A stretch of DNA of 64,000 bases from Numida meleagris (Eukaryota; Chordata; Aves; Galliformes; Numididae): NCBI RefSeq assembly GCF_002078875.1, contig NC_034413.1, forward strand, positions 62,178,453 through 62,242,452, read 5' to 3'. The position numbers were made by a program, and so were the translations under genes. Of this stretch, positions 49,801 through 55,682 are shown piece after piece. Every line of letters starts with the position of its first letter. The first letter of the stretch is position 1. The notes beneath the pieces were generated by a model, which saw nothing but the letters and a program-made list of their open reading frames with translations, made no database searches and had not been told where the DNA came from.

Positions 49801-52167
49801 CACAAAGTTTCCATTGCAGTTTTGTTTTCAAATACTAGCTGTCCCTGCAGATGTCATGTGATCTTTCAGGTGTGGGGTTTGCTTTGTTTGTAGGATGGAT
49901 GATGGTCGTCTCCTAGATTATCTAATGAACCATGATGAACTTATGGAGGAAAAAGTAGCTTTCTACATAAGAGACACAATGGAAGCCTTGCAGTATCTTC
50001 ACAATTGCCGAGTGGCTCATTTAGACATAAAGGTAAGAAGAGAAGAGAATGATGCTATTACTCAGTGTCCTGGTACAGAGAGTTCCTAGCTGCATGTGCA
50101 GGAAGAAGGTGTAGTCTGTGCCCCAAGAGATAATGCTGAATGAACAAGAACTACTGTTCAGACCTGCTGACCGGAGAAAGGACTTGGTAACCTGCGAGGT
50201 CTATTTCTTCCTTCAGAGATGCACTATTTCCTTTTGACTCACTGCTTTGTTCTCAAGGGCTTTCTGAAAGAGGGATTTAATGAGGGAGAAGTGCAAGAGT
50301 CAGTAGCTACTGAGTGAAGGGGAGTTATAAGATAAATTCTCAGGGCATGGTTTGGGCTCACAACATGGTAAGCAAGGGGAGAGGAGGGTGCGGGAGAGCA
50401 GGAGGTGAGGAGAGCCAGAAATGGGAAAGCAGCAAGCTGCATATGCTGCAGAGTGTGAGAGAGATGGGAAATACACCCAGGGAGAGGTTCAGAAGAATCT
50501 CTGCAGTCTGCAGTGTCATGCTCAGTGAGATTAGCACAGCTCGTACCTCCTTTTGTTAGTACACGTGGCAAGAGGCACTGCACTGTCCTGGATTTGGCAT
50601 TGTGTTGCTGTACCCACAAACACCCCAGAGAAGACAGAGAAGTAGTGATTGAAGTTACGATCAAGTGCGCCGAGCTTTGCAGTCTGCAGCTTTGAATCAG
50701 GTTGCCAGGCATATCAGACAATCTATAATTTATTTGAAGACTAAAGCAACATTTAAAAATGGAGAATGAGAGCTGGATTTAACTGTCATATAGAGTGGAC
50801 AATCCAGCTCCACAGAGGTCTTATCTCAGCCCTGTAGCTCCCGGGCACGTCAGATGAAGTGGTGTTTTCAGTCTTCTGCTACCAACTGCTACTAGTGGAA
50901 AAAATGAAAAGATCCCTTTTGTGCAATATCTTATGTGAGCATGAGTCCCAAAACACTACATTATCCTGGTTTCTTTCAGTAAGACTGTTTGCATTTTCTG
51001 CTGAATTTATAGGACCTGTCAAAAAAATAGACGTCACTTGTAGGTAAGAAACCACACTGAATTCTTTGTTTGATCATAAGATACTTCCCAAAAACAAAGT
51101 GGGAAGCCAATTTTCTGTGACCTATTTACAGTTCTCCTGAGTGAGGCATGCTAAATAAAGCACTTTCTGTTGCTGAGCAGGAAGCAGAAGATGCACTACT
51201 AGTGCATCTAGCCATGCCTTGTCCTAAGATCTTGCTCAAGAACACGTTAATTTTGTCAGTGTAGACCACACAAAATGAGCAAGTGGAGAGGTTTGAACAG
51301 TAGTGTAGTGGACTTCACATTGTGTATGTAGAATATGCATGAGGATGAGGAGCTATAGGATAGATCTATGGAAATGTGAATCAAGAGAGGCAGTGGGCAA
51401 AAAGTTTAACATTTGGTTTACAAAGAACACTTCTGCTACAGATTACGCACATTTTATGCCATCCAGGTGTCACATAAACAAATGGAATCTAAATGAATCA
51501 GTCGGAGATACATAAGTCTTTTCTCAAAATTAAAAAAAAAATCTGTCAGTGTTGTTAATCTGTAGAGATTATTTTGAGAATAATAAGCGTAATTACGTTT
51601 TCATTATTCTCTTGTCAACAGCCAGAGAATCTGCTCATTGATTTAAGGATCCCAGTTCCTCGTGTCAAGATCATTGATTTGGAAGATGCAGTTCAAATCA
51701 CAGGCCATTACCACGTCCACCACCTCCTTGGAAACCCAGAGTTTGCAGCCCCTGAAGTTATCCAGGGCCTCCCTGTGTCCCTGAGCACAGACATCTGGAG
51801 CATTGGGGTCCTCACCTACGTCATGTTGAGCGGTGTCTCTCCCTTCCTAGATGAAAGCAAAGAGGAGACTTGTATCAATGTGTGCAGAGTCGATTTCAGC
51901 TTCCCACCTGAGTACTTCTCTGATGTGAGCCATGCCGCCAGGGATTTCATCAACGTCATCCTCCAGGAAGACTTCAGGAGGAGGCCAACAGCAGCCACTT
52001 GTTTACAGCACCCATGGCTGCAGCCACACAATGGCAGCTACTCCAAAATCCCACTGGATACCTCCCGCTTGGCTTCCTTCATCGAGCGCCGCAGACACCA
52101 GTACGACGTGCACCCCGTCCCCAGTGTCAAGAGTTTCCTGATGAGCAGGCTGAACCCCGGGACGTAA
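7517..52167 (+). CDS. KALRN: KALRN (kalirin RhoGEF kinase), 3' half, 26 coding exons; 5' part outside window
   Basis: Kalirin is a large Rho guanine-nucleotide exchange factor that remodels actin, best known at neuronal synapses. The window holds the C-terminal part. Numbering residues from the first whole codon at 7519, the order is: Ser/Lys-rich linker (1-200), DH2 (about 205-385), PH2 (about 389-505), linker (508-590), SH3 (about 595-660), basic then acidic linker (668-730), Ig domain (739-836), FN3 domain (837-936), kinase domain (about 955-1210) and a short tail ending NPGT. All 26 exons have AG/GT borders, and every split codon closes to the residue I recall for human kalirin, so the joined frame is 1256 residues with no break. 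The family places DH1 (Rac/RhoG-type) upstream and DH2 (RhoA-type) here. This stretch is close to the human Duet/TRAD isoform, which begins at the same first common exon. Gene identity is essentially certain; isoform usage is inferred. Confidence 0.97.
8641..8745 (+). CDS. KALRN: KALRN exon: acidic linker (EDEPDEE)
   Basis: 35 residues, phase 0 at both ends (residues 95-129): [19 protein letters not shown] through NDPTQDEM. The acceptor is 'ttgttag' and the donor is GTAAGA. It contains a short proline stretch (PLPPPM). The exon length is a multiple of three, so skipping it would keep the frame. Confidence 0.96.
8746..12517 (+). other. KALRN: KALRN intron, no supported gene
   Basis: Unique sequence with two A-rich runs (9770-9797 and 10093-10104). 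A short 'catagaatga...catagaatcat' piece at 9049-9075 resembles a CR1 tail but is too short to call. No exon candidate with matching phase was found. The introns at 7801-8640 and 12614-13819 are similar and also empty. Confidence 0.7.
12518..12613 (+). CDS. KALRN: KALRN exon: linker before DH2
   Basis: 32 residues, phase 0 at both ends (130-161): [20 protein letters not shown] then [11 protein letters not shown]. The acceptor is 'cttgcag' and the donor is GTAAGT. It is a serine-rich segment with a short predicted helix leading towards the DH2 domain. Confidence 0.96.
13820..13950 (+). CDS. KALRN: KALRN exon: linker entering DH2
   Basis: Residues 162-204 plus two bases of codon 205. It reads [17 protein letters not shown] and [20 protein letters not shown]. 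The acceptor follows a long T tract (tttttttag) and the donor is GTAAGT. The last AT joins the G of the next exon to give Met. The TPSTPP piece is a plausible proline-directed phosphorylation site (inference). Confidence 0.96.
13951..16743 (+). other. KALRN: KALRN intron, no supported gene
   Basis: Contains a CR1 fragment (15100-15185) and a relatively GC-rich stretch at 15400-15970 with overlapping open frames on both strands that show no recognisable domain. Confidence 0.7.
15100..15185 (-). mobile_element. CR1 LINE 3' fragment (short)
   Basis: Shows 'aatcattaaggttggaaaaa', then 'cctctaagaccattgagtac' and 'aaccatccacc', matching the antisense CR1 3' end. It is about 85 bases long, in a KALRN intron. 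Confidence 0.8.
16744..16810 (+). CDS. KALRN: KALRN exon: DH2 domain, conserved region 1
   Basis: Starts the second Dbl-homology domain (residues 205-227): [20 protein letters not shown]. The E-L-x-x-T-E-x-x-Y-V pattern is the CR1 helix of RhoGEF domains that contacts Rho switch I. The acceptor is 'tttag' and the donor is GTGAGC. Confidence 0.97.
16811..19421 (+). other. KALRN: KALRN introns either side of the 18003-18106 exon
   Basis: Two introns (16811-18002 and 18107-19421) of A/T-rich unique sequence. No repeat or exon candidate was recognised. The shorter introns inside DH2 at 19492-19931, 20019-20773, 20867-21887, 21939-22240 and 22319-23209 are likewise empty. Confidence 0.7.
18003..18106 (+). 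CDS. KALRN: KALRN exon: DH2 domain
   Basis: Residues 228-261 plus two bases: [20 protein letters not shown] then [16 protein letters not shown]. The motif V-F-G-N-I is typical of the DH core. The split codon GA+C gives Asp with the next exon. The donor is GTAAGT. Confidence 0.97.
19422..19491 (+). CDS. KALRN: KALRN exon: DH2 domain
   Basis: Completes Asp262, then encodes [23 protein letters not shown] (263-285), a DH helix. The acceptor is 'tctttcag' and the donor is GTAAGT. Confidence 0.97.
19932..20018 (+). CDS. KALRN: KALRN exon: DH2 domain
   Basis: 29 residues, phase 0 (286-314): [19 protein letters not shown] then [10 protein letters not shown]. The Y-x-x-Y-C-x-N-x-P motif is typical of DH domains. 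The acceptor is 'ttcacag' and the donor is GTAAGC. Confidence 0.97.
20774..20866 (+). CDS. KALRN: KALRN exon: DH2 domain, conserved region 3
   Basis: 31 residues (315-345): [19 protein letters not shown] then [12 protein letters not shown]. The L-I-K-P-x-Q-R-x-x-K-Y-x-L-L-L-K stretch is the signature CR3 of RhoGEF domains and forms part of the Rho-binding surface. The acceptor is 'cttag' and the donor is GTGAGT. Confidence 0.98.
21888..21938 (+). CDS. KALRN: KALRN exon: DH2 domain (17 codons)
   Basis: A short exon, phase 0: [17 protein letters not shown] (346-362). The acceptor is 'tctccag' and the donor is GTACGT. It continues the C-terminal DH helix directly after the LLLK motif. Confidence 0.96.
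22241..22318 (+). CDS. KALRN: KALRN exon: end of DH2 domain
   Basis: 26 residues, phase 0 (363-388): [20 protein letters not shown] then RLQGFE. This is the last DH helix, with the ND-M-M-N-x-x-R-L-x-G-F pattern that leads into the PH domain. The acceptor is 'ttaacag' and the donor is GTACGT. Confidence 0.97.
23210..23395 (+). CDS. KALRN: KALRN exon: PH2 domain, N-terminal half
   Basis: 62 residues, phase 0 (389-450). It opens [17 protein letters not shown] and includes [18 protein letters not shown], the usual R-x-x-F-L-F-x-x-x-x-I-F core of a GEF-associated PH domain. The acceptor is 'ctcctcag' and the donor is GTAAGA. Confidence 0.97.
23396..26546 (+). other. KALRN: KALRN intron with a GC-richer block
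   Basis: Mostly A/T-rich, but 24820-25120 and 25440-25690 are clearly GC-richer and carry opposite-strand open frames of 125 and 156 codons (24704-25081 and 25293-25763). No domain was recognised. It may be an old insertion or simply a compositional island; see findings. Confidence 0.5.
26547..26718 (+). CDS. KALRN: KALRN exon: PH2 domain, C-terminal half
   Basis: Residues 451-507 plus one base: [20 protein letters not shown] through [20 protein letters not shown]. The conserved PH C-terminal helix tryptophan is present (QQAW). The split codon G+CG gives Ala508. The acceptor is 'tttcag' and the donor is GTATGT. Confidence 0.97.
26719..30361 (+). other. KALRN: KALRN intron, no supported gene
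   Basis: 3.6 kb of A/T-rich unique sequence between the PH2 and linker exons. No repeat family or exon candidate was recognised. The following intron (30595-31688) holds a CR1 fragment at 31339-31562. Confidence 0.7.
30362..30594 (+). CDS. KALRN: KALRN exon: linker between PH2 and SH3
   Basis: Residues 508-585: [19 protein letters not shown], then [12 protein letters not shown] and [16 protein letters not shown]. It is a Ser/Pro/Arg-rich disordered linker. Polyproline-like RNPSLPPLK could be an SH3 ligand (inference). The acceptor is 'ttgcag' and the donor is GTACGG. Confidence 0.96.
31339..31562 (-). mobile_element. CR1 LINE 3' fragment beside the SH3 exon
   Basis: Carries the tail 'catagaatcataggatcatt', then 'aaggttggaaaagaccact', 'cccatccccaccatgcccac' and 'ctccctgggcagcc', a well-preserved antisense CR1 3' end. 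It stops about 125 bases before the SH3 exon acceptor. Confidence 0.9.
31689..31936 (+). CDS. KALRN: KALRN exon: second SH3 domain
   Basis: Residues 586-667 plus two bases. The SH3 core is [20 protein letters not shown], then [18 protein letters not shown] and [12 protein letters not shown], with the ALYDY-like ALKED, a W-I-P-G motif and the closing ILAPL. The donor is AA|GTAAGT. Reading on into the intron gives AAG then TAA at once (31938-31940), so retention would end the protein at SIK; see the alternative 3' end entry. Confidence 0.97.
31937..32660 (+). other. KALRN: Candidate alternative KALRN 3' end (SH3-terminal, kalirin-9-type)
   Basis: If the donor after the SH3 exon is not used, the frame reads AAG TAA and stops at 31938-31940, leaving a protein that ends SDGSIK. 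The next 700 bases look like a 3'UTR: A/T-rich, with AATAAA at 32630-32635 and a strongly GT/T-rich tract at 32680-32760, the expected downstream element. Shorter kalirin forms without the kinase, ending near the second SH3, are known (kalirin-9). That this exact readthrough produces it in this species is inferred. Confidence 0.6.
32630..32635 (+). terminator. KALRN: Polyadenylation signal AATAAA, candidate short KALRN isoform
   Basis: Sits in 'tgtaaaataaatttt', 690 bases after the in-frame TAA at the SH3 exon readthrough. A GT/T-rich tract follows 50-120 bases downstream, as in functional cleavage sites. Confidence 0.55.
32661..35162 (+). other. KALRN: KALRN intron downstream of the candidate alternative 3' end
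   Basis: GT/T-rich at 32680-32760, then unique A/T-rich sequence. No exon or repeat was recognised before the acceptor at 35161-35162. Confidence 0.65.
35163..35286 (+). CDS. KALRN: KALRN exon: basic linker after SH3
   Basis: Completes Lys668, then encodes [20 protein letters not shown] and [15 protein letters not shown] (669-709). It is rich in Arg/Lys. The acceptor 'acaacag' has a mixed upstream tract and the donor is GTGAGT. Choosing this exon over readthrough of the SH3 exon is what gives the long, kinase-bearing form. Confidence 0.96.
35420..35449 (+). repeat. Poly-T run with one C
   Basis: Thirty bases of T interrupted once (C at 35428), followed directly by AG. It looks like an oversized polypyrimidine tract, but no exon with the required phase follows. 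Confidence 0.9.
35879..35917 (+). repeat. GT-rich microsatellite
   Basis: Imperfect GT repeat with CT and CC interruptions that passes into CT repeats. Confidence 0.85.
36593..36652 (+). CDS. KALRN: KALRN exon: acidic 20-codon exon
   Basis: Exactly 60 nt, phase 0 at both ends (710-729): [20 protein letters not shown]. It is a strongly acidic, serine-rich segment resembling CK2 substrates (inference). The acceptor 'ccaaacaag' has purines directly before the AG and the donor is the weak GTAGAG, so the exon looks poorly defined and could be skipped without frame loss. Confidence 0.92.
39440..39832 (+). mobile_element. CR1 LINE fragment, sense strand, with internal deletion
   Basis: The 5' part matches CR1 ORF2 reverse-transcriptase DNA: 'aagtccctggtggctggaaa', 'ctcctggaagctatgctaag' and 'ctacctggacttaat', which corresponds to the YLDF region. 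From about 39764 it jumps to the CR1 3' end ('cgcagggagttgcaccaggt', 'aaaggtcccttcctactcaa'). The rest of ORF2 between them is missing. It is not coding: frames are broken. Confidence 0.85.
42208..42228 (+). repeat. T12C9 homopolymer pair
   Basis: Twelve T followed by nine C within a KALRN intron. It could be a site of length variation or assembly error. Confidence 0.85.
42700..42727 (+). CDS. KALRN: KALRN microexon (28 nt)
   Basis: Encodes IINPNFIQE plus one base (730-738), joining the acidic linker to the Ig domain. The acceptor is 'tttttcag' and the donor is GTGAGT. At 28 nt it is the shortest coding exon in the window. Its length is not a multiple of three, so skipping it would shift the frame of the Ig/FN3/kinase part. 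It was too short to find by ORF and was placed by the flanking phase and by its match to human NPNFIQE. Confidence 0.92.
43195..43366 (+). CDS. KALRN: KALRN exon: Ig domain, first half
   Basis: Val739 to residue 795: [20 protein letters not shown], then [17 protein letters not shown] and [10 protein letters not shown]. It is an I-set Ig domain with the B-strand Cys (LQC) and the core Trp (ITWKG). The last two bases TG join T of the next exon to give Cys796. The acceptor is 'ctccag' and the donor is GTAAGG. Confidence 0.97.
43367..45463 (+). other. KALRN: KALRN intron within the Ig domain
   Basis: Splits the Ig domain. It holds a 20-base A run followed by A/G-rich sequence (44194-44236). No gene was recognised. 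The later introns at 45823-46938 and 47104-47569 (with a CR1 piece) are also without exons. Confidence 0.7.
44194..44236 (+). repeat. Poly-A run then A/G-rich tract
   Basis: Twenty A followed by GGAAGGA-type A/G-rich sequence. No retrotransposon body was recognised upstream of it. Confidence 0.85.
45464..45585 (+). CDS. KALRN: KALRN exon: Ig domain, second half
   Basis: Residues 796-836: C, then [20 protein letters not shown] and [20 protein letters not shown]. The D-S-G-x-Y-x-C motif is the canonical F strand of Ig folds. The acceptor is 'tctgcag' and the donor is GTAGTG. Confidence 0.97.
45691..45822 (+). CDS. KALRN: KALRN exon: FN3 domain, first half
   Basis: Residues 837-880: [20 protein letters not shown], then [24 protein letters not shown]. 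It shows the FN3 pattern P-x-x-P with the core Trp (LRW) and the G-Y-x-V-E-Y-R strand. It follows an intron of only 105 nt, the shortest in the gene here. The donor is GTAAGA. Confidence 0.97.
46939..47103 (+). CDS. KALRN: KALRN exon: FN3 domain, second half
   Basis: Residues 881-935: [20 protein letters not shown], then [19 protein letters not shown] and SEFVRLPEY. It has the FN3 L-x-P-G-x-x-Y-x-F-R-V-x-A-x-N motif. The acceptor is 'aatgcag' and the donor is GTGAGT. Confidence 0.97.
47319..47472 (-). mobile_element. CR1 LINE 3' fragment
   Basis: Begins 'catagagtcatcatagaacg', then 'ttggagggaaccataaagtc', 'accaggtcaggctgcccagg' and 'ccagccttgagcacctccag', an antisense CR1 3' end of a different subfamily from the copy at 31339. 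It lies in the intron before the FN3-kinase link exon. Confidence 0.85.
47570..47648 (+). CDS. KALRN: KALRN exon: link from FN3 to kinase
   Basis: Residues 936-961: D, then [19 protein letters not shown] and ELHEIGR. E-I-G-R begins the kinase glycine-rich loop. AG joins G of the next exon for Arg962. The acceptor is 'ctcccaaag' and the donor is GTAATA. Confidence 0.96.
48772..48972 (+). CDS. KALRN: KALRN exon: kinase N-lobe
   Basis: Residues 962-1028. It has the glycine loop G-R-G-R-F-S-I-V, the VAVKF motif with the ATP-anchoring lysine codon at 48833-48835, and a C-helix glutamate in [10 protein letters not shown]. The end is [11 protein letters not shown], the hinge region. The acceptor follows a T tract ending 'ttccag' and the donor is GTAAGT. 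Confidence 0.97.
49894..50032 (+). CDS. KALRN: KALRN exon: kinase domain, catalytic loop start
   Basis: Completes Leu1029, then encodes [20 protein letters not shown] through [16 protein letters not shown] (1030-1075). The catalytic loop is HLDIK instead of the usual HRDLK; the catalytic Asp is codon 50024-50026. The acceptor is 'tttgtag' and the donor is GTAAGA. Confidence 0.97.
51622..52167 (+). CDS. KALRN: KALRN last coding exon: kinase C-lobe and C-terminus
   Basis: 181 codons plus TAA. It opens PENLLIDL, completing the catalytic loop. The metal-binding DFG is replaced by DLE (51676-51684). The APE motif is present in FAAPEVIQG, followed by [20 protein letters not shown] and the R in [15 protein letters not shown]. 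The tail ends [13 protein letters not shown]. The acceptor is 'gtcaacag'. The fold is complete and closest to the CaMK/DAPK-like kinases seen in the Trio/kalirin family. Confidence 0.98.
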   Translation, partial: PENLLIDLRIPVPRVKIIDLEDAVQITGHYHVHHLLGNPEFAAPEVIQGLPVSLSTDIWSIGVLTYVMLSGVSPFLDESKEETCINVCRVDFSFPPEYFSDVSHAARDFINVILQEDFRRRPTAATCLQHPWLQPHNGSYSKIPLDTSRLASFIERRRHQYDVHPVPSVKSFLMSRLNPGT

Positions 52168-53072
52168 TTCCCACCTCTCTGGACACTACACTGCTGGTCC
52201 TGAGGCATGGCGCAGGGAGCGAGCAGGCCCAAAGCAGAGCTTCTGTACATACTTCTGTATTCAGTGTTGGCATTTGAAGGTACAAATCTGTCCAGAGGTC
52301 ACAGTACCTTCTCGGTTACTCAGGACCAAAGCAAGCAGGGTAACGGTGACAGGTACCTAGGTCCCCTCTTCAATGGGCGCCTCCTGGAAGCATCTCCACA
52401 ATATGCGGCAGCAAACACCAACGTGGGACAAGAGCCAAAACTGCAGTTGCCTTAATCTTTGGGAGGCAGCCTTACCAGAAATCCTCTTGATTTTGCTGAA
52501 CTGATTCCAGAGTGTATGAGAGATTAGGAGTAGGATAGTGTGTGGAGGAGTAAGTCTAGGCTGACCTTTGCGTGTATGGCAGGACTGGGCTGAATGCAGC
52601 TCTCACTGAAGTCACTGAATGCTGGCTCCAGGTTAACAGATGGATTTTGTGTGCTCTGTGTGCCCAGATCTCCCATGATTTCAGTGGGGACTTCACCTGC
52701 AAGATCAGGCCTGTTGGATCAGCTTCTGTGGTGGCTTGGCTTAGATAACATCTTTGTTACATAGTAGTGCTCAGAATACAATCCCATGTTAATCCTTGGG
52801 CTTTCTACTGCATCAAGTCAACAAGCAGTACCTTTTGGAGCTATGATTGAGGCAATGAATTCATTGGAGCATACAGCTGTTTCTGACTAAGCACAATGGG
52901 ACTATGATGGTGTGGTTTTTTTTAAGTATTTTATATACACTGTACAGAAATCTTTTGCAAAACCTGTGCATTGAGAAAAGGCTGTGTCCAGTTTTTGCAG
53001 TATCTGTAAACTAGATGATGATTGATGAAGACAATTTTTTCTATCACAGGTTTTCAGTATACATATATTGTA

Positions 53073-53096
53073 TCATATATATAAATATATATATAG
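53073..53096 (+). repeat. KALRN: TA-rich tract in KALRN 3'UTR
   Basis: Imperfect TA repeat (atatatataaatatatatata type) about 240 bases before the poly(A) signal. Likely length-variable. Confidence 0.85.
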
Positions 53097-53253
53097 AGGA
53101 TCTTGTTCCATTTCTAGCTTCAGAATTGCTTGGCCCAAAGTCCATCTAAAGCCTTTCAAAGTGCAGTTGGTAAGTGGTGAGTCCATCCTTGTGCTTACAG
53201 CTTGAAAATCGTTTTCAGTGTTTAAAGTATGTTATTTGTTTCATTTCCAGACT

Positions 53254-53261
53254 TGTAAATA
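53254..53261 (+). promoter_or_regulatory. KALRN: Pumilio-type site TGTAAATA in KALRN 3'UTR
   Basis: Exact match to the PUF-protein consensus TGTANATA, about 75 bases upstream of the poly(A) signal. Function is inferred from motif and place only. Confidence 0.4.
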
Positions 53262-53334
53262 TCTCTCAGCTGCCGTTAGCACCTCATCACCAAAGCATTC
53301 ATGAGGATATTTTTATGTCCAAAGCCTAATTTGT

Positions 53335-53340
53335 AATAAA
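53335..53340 (+). terminator. KALRN: Polyadenylation signal AATAAA, KALRN distal
   Basis: Canonical hexamer about 1.17 kb after the KALRN stop codon. It is the first canonical one I see after the stop on the plus strand. Confidence 0.7.
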
Positions 53341-53360
53341 ATTAAAAAAAAAAAATCCAC

Positions 53361-55489
53361 AATTAAAACATTTCTCTCTTGCAAGCCAAGTTGTAACATC
53401 ATCACACTGATGTTACAGTGACAGAGCCAGCCTTAAGTATGAGCAATGCAGGGAGCCTGCAGTGACAGATCAGCAGTCCATAGGCTGGCCAAGTCTTCTC
53501 TCTAGCAGCAGGACTGGAAGGGGAAACCTCCCTGGCTGCTGCACCACTAAACTCTGCAGCCTTCCAGGCTGATGATCAGATTTTTTTTTTCCCTTGGCAT
53601 ATGAGTACGTTGTCTCAGTGCTGCTGCTGTGCCTGCAATAGGAAATGTCAGTTGTTACCAAAGCTTTTCCTAAGGAAAAGGGCTTATTCTGGCCATGTGT
53701 ACTCAGCAGAGGCTCTCTCGAGATATCTCATAAGGGCAAGAGCCAAATGCAATTCACCATCCAACTAACTGCACTGTGAGCCTGTGATATATCTTCAGGA
53801 GCAAAAGCTGGTTCTGCCAGCAGGTGACAGAGACACTCTGCAAGTACTGCAAATTCCCAGGGCTCTGCTAGCCCTTCTGATCCACCTCCGAGCTCAGTTT
53901 CATGGCATTTGGAGCCCTGGCCCTTCTTTTTGTGCTTGCTCAACCAGGATGCTATAGCAGTCAGGCACAGCGAGTTACAATGTTCAGTGCTGCAGACCTT
54001 AAGATCTGGAAGCCACAGGCAGATGGGTAAGCCTGGGTGCCCACGCAGAGTCAGAGGCAGCATACAACACTGTGTGTGTGATCTGATCCTGGTGGAAGTT
54101 GAGGAAAGGCTTGAGCGTTCATGGAGGGCTAAAGCTTCTGAACCCATTTTGGTTTCGCTCTTTAGCGCAGCAACTAATTTTCTGAGCAATTCAGTAGTAC
54201 CTCATAGACAAAGACCAGACTCTCCTCCTGAGCAAGCGTGTGAGGTATGCGATTTCTTAGCAACTGAAATATCTCCAGGCAGCAGTCATCAAGGGGTGTC
54301 TTTAATTAGCACCAGCCTCAGGTACTTCCTCACTGCAGGACTGTTTGCGCTTCTTCCCATTTGTCGAAGCTGGCTCTTTGTGCTGTGATTGTTCTGCCTT
54401 TAAGAAAATGTTTATGGAAGTGTGGTTTATAAAACCCACAGCTTTTATTGGGCCCGCAGGTACAAGCAGCACTCTTTCTGCTTGGCGCTAGTACAAACAA
54501 ATTCTCACGTATCGCAGGAAATCTGGAGTTATTTCTCATTTTATTTTGCTATGTCCTGCATTCACATCTCAAACTGTGAAAACAGGCACTGTGGGCCTAC
54601 AGGGGGAAAAGGTTGGACTGATTAAAGGAATATTTAAGCCTTACTATGTTCTCTTCTCATTTGATAGAAACTGGAGGCTTAAATATTGCTTTAACAATTC
54701 TTTAAAGCAATCCAGGCTCTCCAAGTCCTGCTGCCTTTTTTTTTTTAAATGGCTTTATTTTTCATTAACATTTACCTTTAAAATAATTTTACTTTTAACC
54801 TAAGGTAATGCTGAGACAAAGCCTGTACCCTCAGTGGGCCTTGTTACAAATGCCACAAAGGCTGAATGCAGAACTGTGTGGTATGACGTGACTATATATA
54901 ACTGTATTTTAATGCCCTTGCAATGAGAGGGCTGCATCAGGTGACCTGGGCTATGTAAACTCCTAGAGACAAATGTCCAGCACAGGGCCTGGATTTGTTT
55001 TGCGGCTCGTTGGCCGTGTTCCATCCCAACATGGTGCTTCCCAAGGCTGCGAGGCCAGGCTCTGTGCTGCTGGGCTGGGCCTATGGTGCCAATACACGCT
55101 GGGCCTGGTGCTGCACCGTGTCAGTGCCCTGTGTTGGCTGTGGCACAGTGGCTGGGATGGGTGAGTGTAGCTCTGCACAGATCATGGCCACCTGAACCTT
55201 GTTCAGTAAGAGCAAAGCTCCATGCTCGTCAGCTTTAAAACAGCCAGCTGAAGGAGGAGAGGGGACGGCCCAGCTGACGGCACAGCGTTGTCAAGGTGCA
55301 AAGTAACGCCACAGCCTTAACGATGTCAGTGCACAGGGCAGCCTGAAGCACACCACTACGCCATGTGTGATCCAACACTACGGACATGGCTTCGGACTGT
55401 GCCCCTTTCCTATAAACGGACTGTGCTAACGATGCAGTTTCTGGGCTTTATTTTCATTATTTATTTTGGATTAAACTCAGTTGTTCAGA
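53361..55489. other. Intergenic spacer between KALRN and UMPS
   Basis: About 2.1 kb with no repeat or gene recognised. Open frames at 53728-54189 (minus) and 53909-54388 (plus) overlap each other and show no domain or splice context. Confidence 0.65.
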
Positions 55490-55613
55490 GAACAGCGGCT
55501 CTGTCTCATTTCCCAACGCGGGTTTTTGGTGATGGGAGAGGGAACGAGAAGCACCCGGACCGCATGAACGCGGCCTGGGAGAACGGGGGGGAAGCCAATA
55601 GGCGGCGCACCTC

Positions 55614-55625
55614 CGCGCATGCGCA
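55614..55625. promoter_or_regulatory. UMPS: NRF1-type site
   Basis: CGCGCATGCGCA is an exact match to the palindromic NRF1 consensus, 58 bases before the UMPS start codon. Confidence 0.65.
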
Positions 55626-55682
55626 CCTCCTCGCGGTGTCGCCGCTTCCGTCATCTCCCGGCGCCGGGCAGCAGGCGGGCAG

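Larger units (their letters stand above)
47649..51621 (+). other. KALRN: KALRN introns within the kinase region
   Basis: Three introns (47649-48771, 48973-49893 and 50033-51621) of unique sequence, apart from the kinase exons listed separately. A T tract at 48752-48767 serves as the polypyrimidine tract of the N-lobe exon. No repeat was recognised. Confidence 0.7.
52168..53360 (+). other. KALRN: KALRN 3'UTR of the kinase-bearing transcript
   Basis: Runs from the TAA to just past an AATAAA at 53335-53340. The poly(A) site was not seen directly; the genomic A-run right after the signal (53344-53355) blurs the exact point. It is A/T-rich at the distal end, with a TA-rich tract (53073-53096) and a perfect Pumilio-type TGTAAATA at 53254-53261. 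Confidence 0.75.

Noticed and set aside
53728..54388. Overlapping 153- and 159-codon frames in the KALRN-UMPS spacer
   Set aside because: They overlap on opposite strands and neither shows a domain. A chance overlap is the simpler reading.
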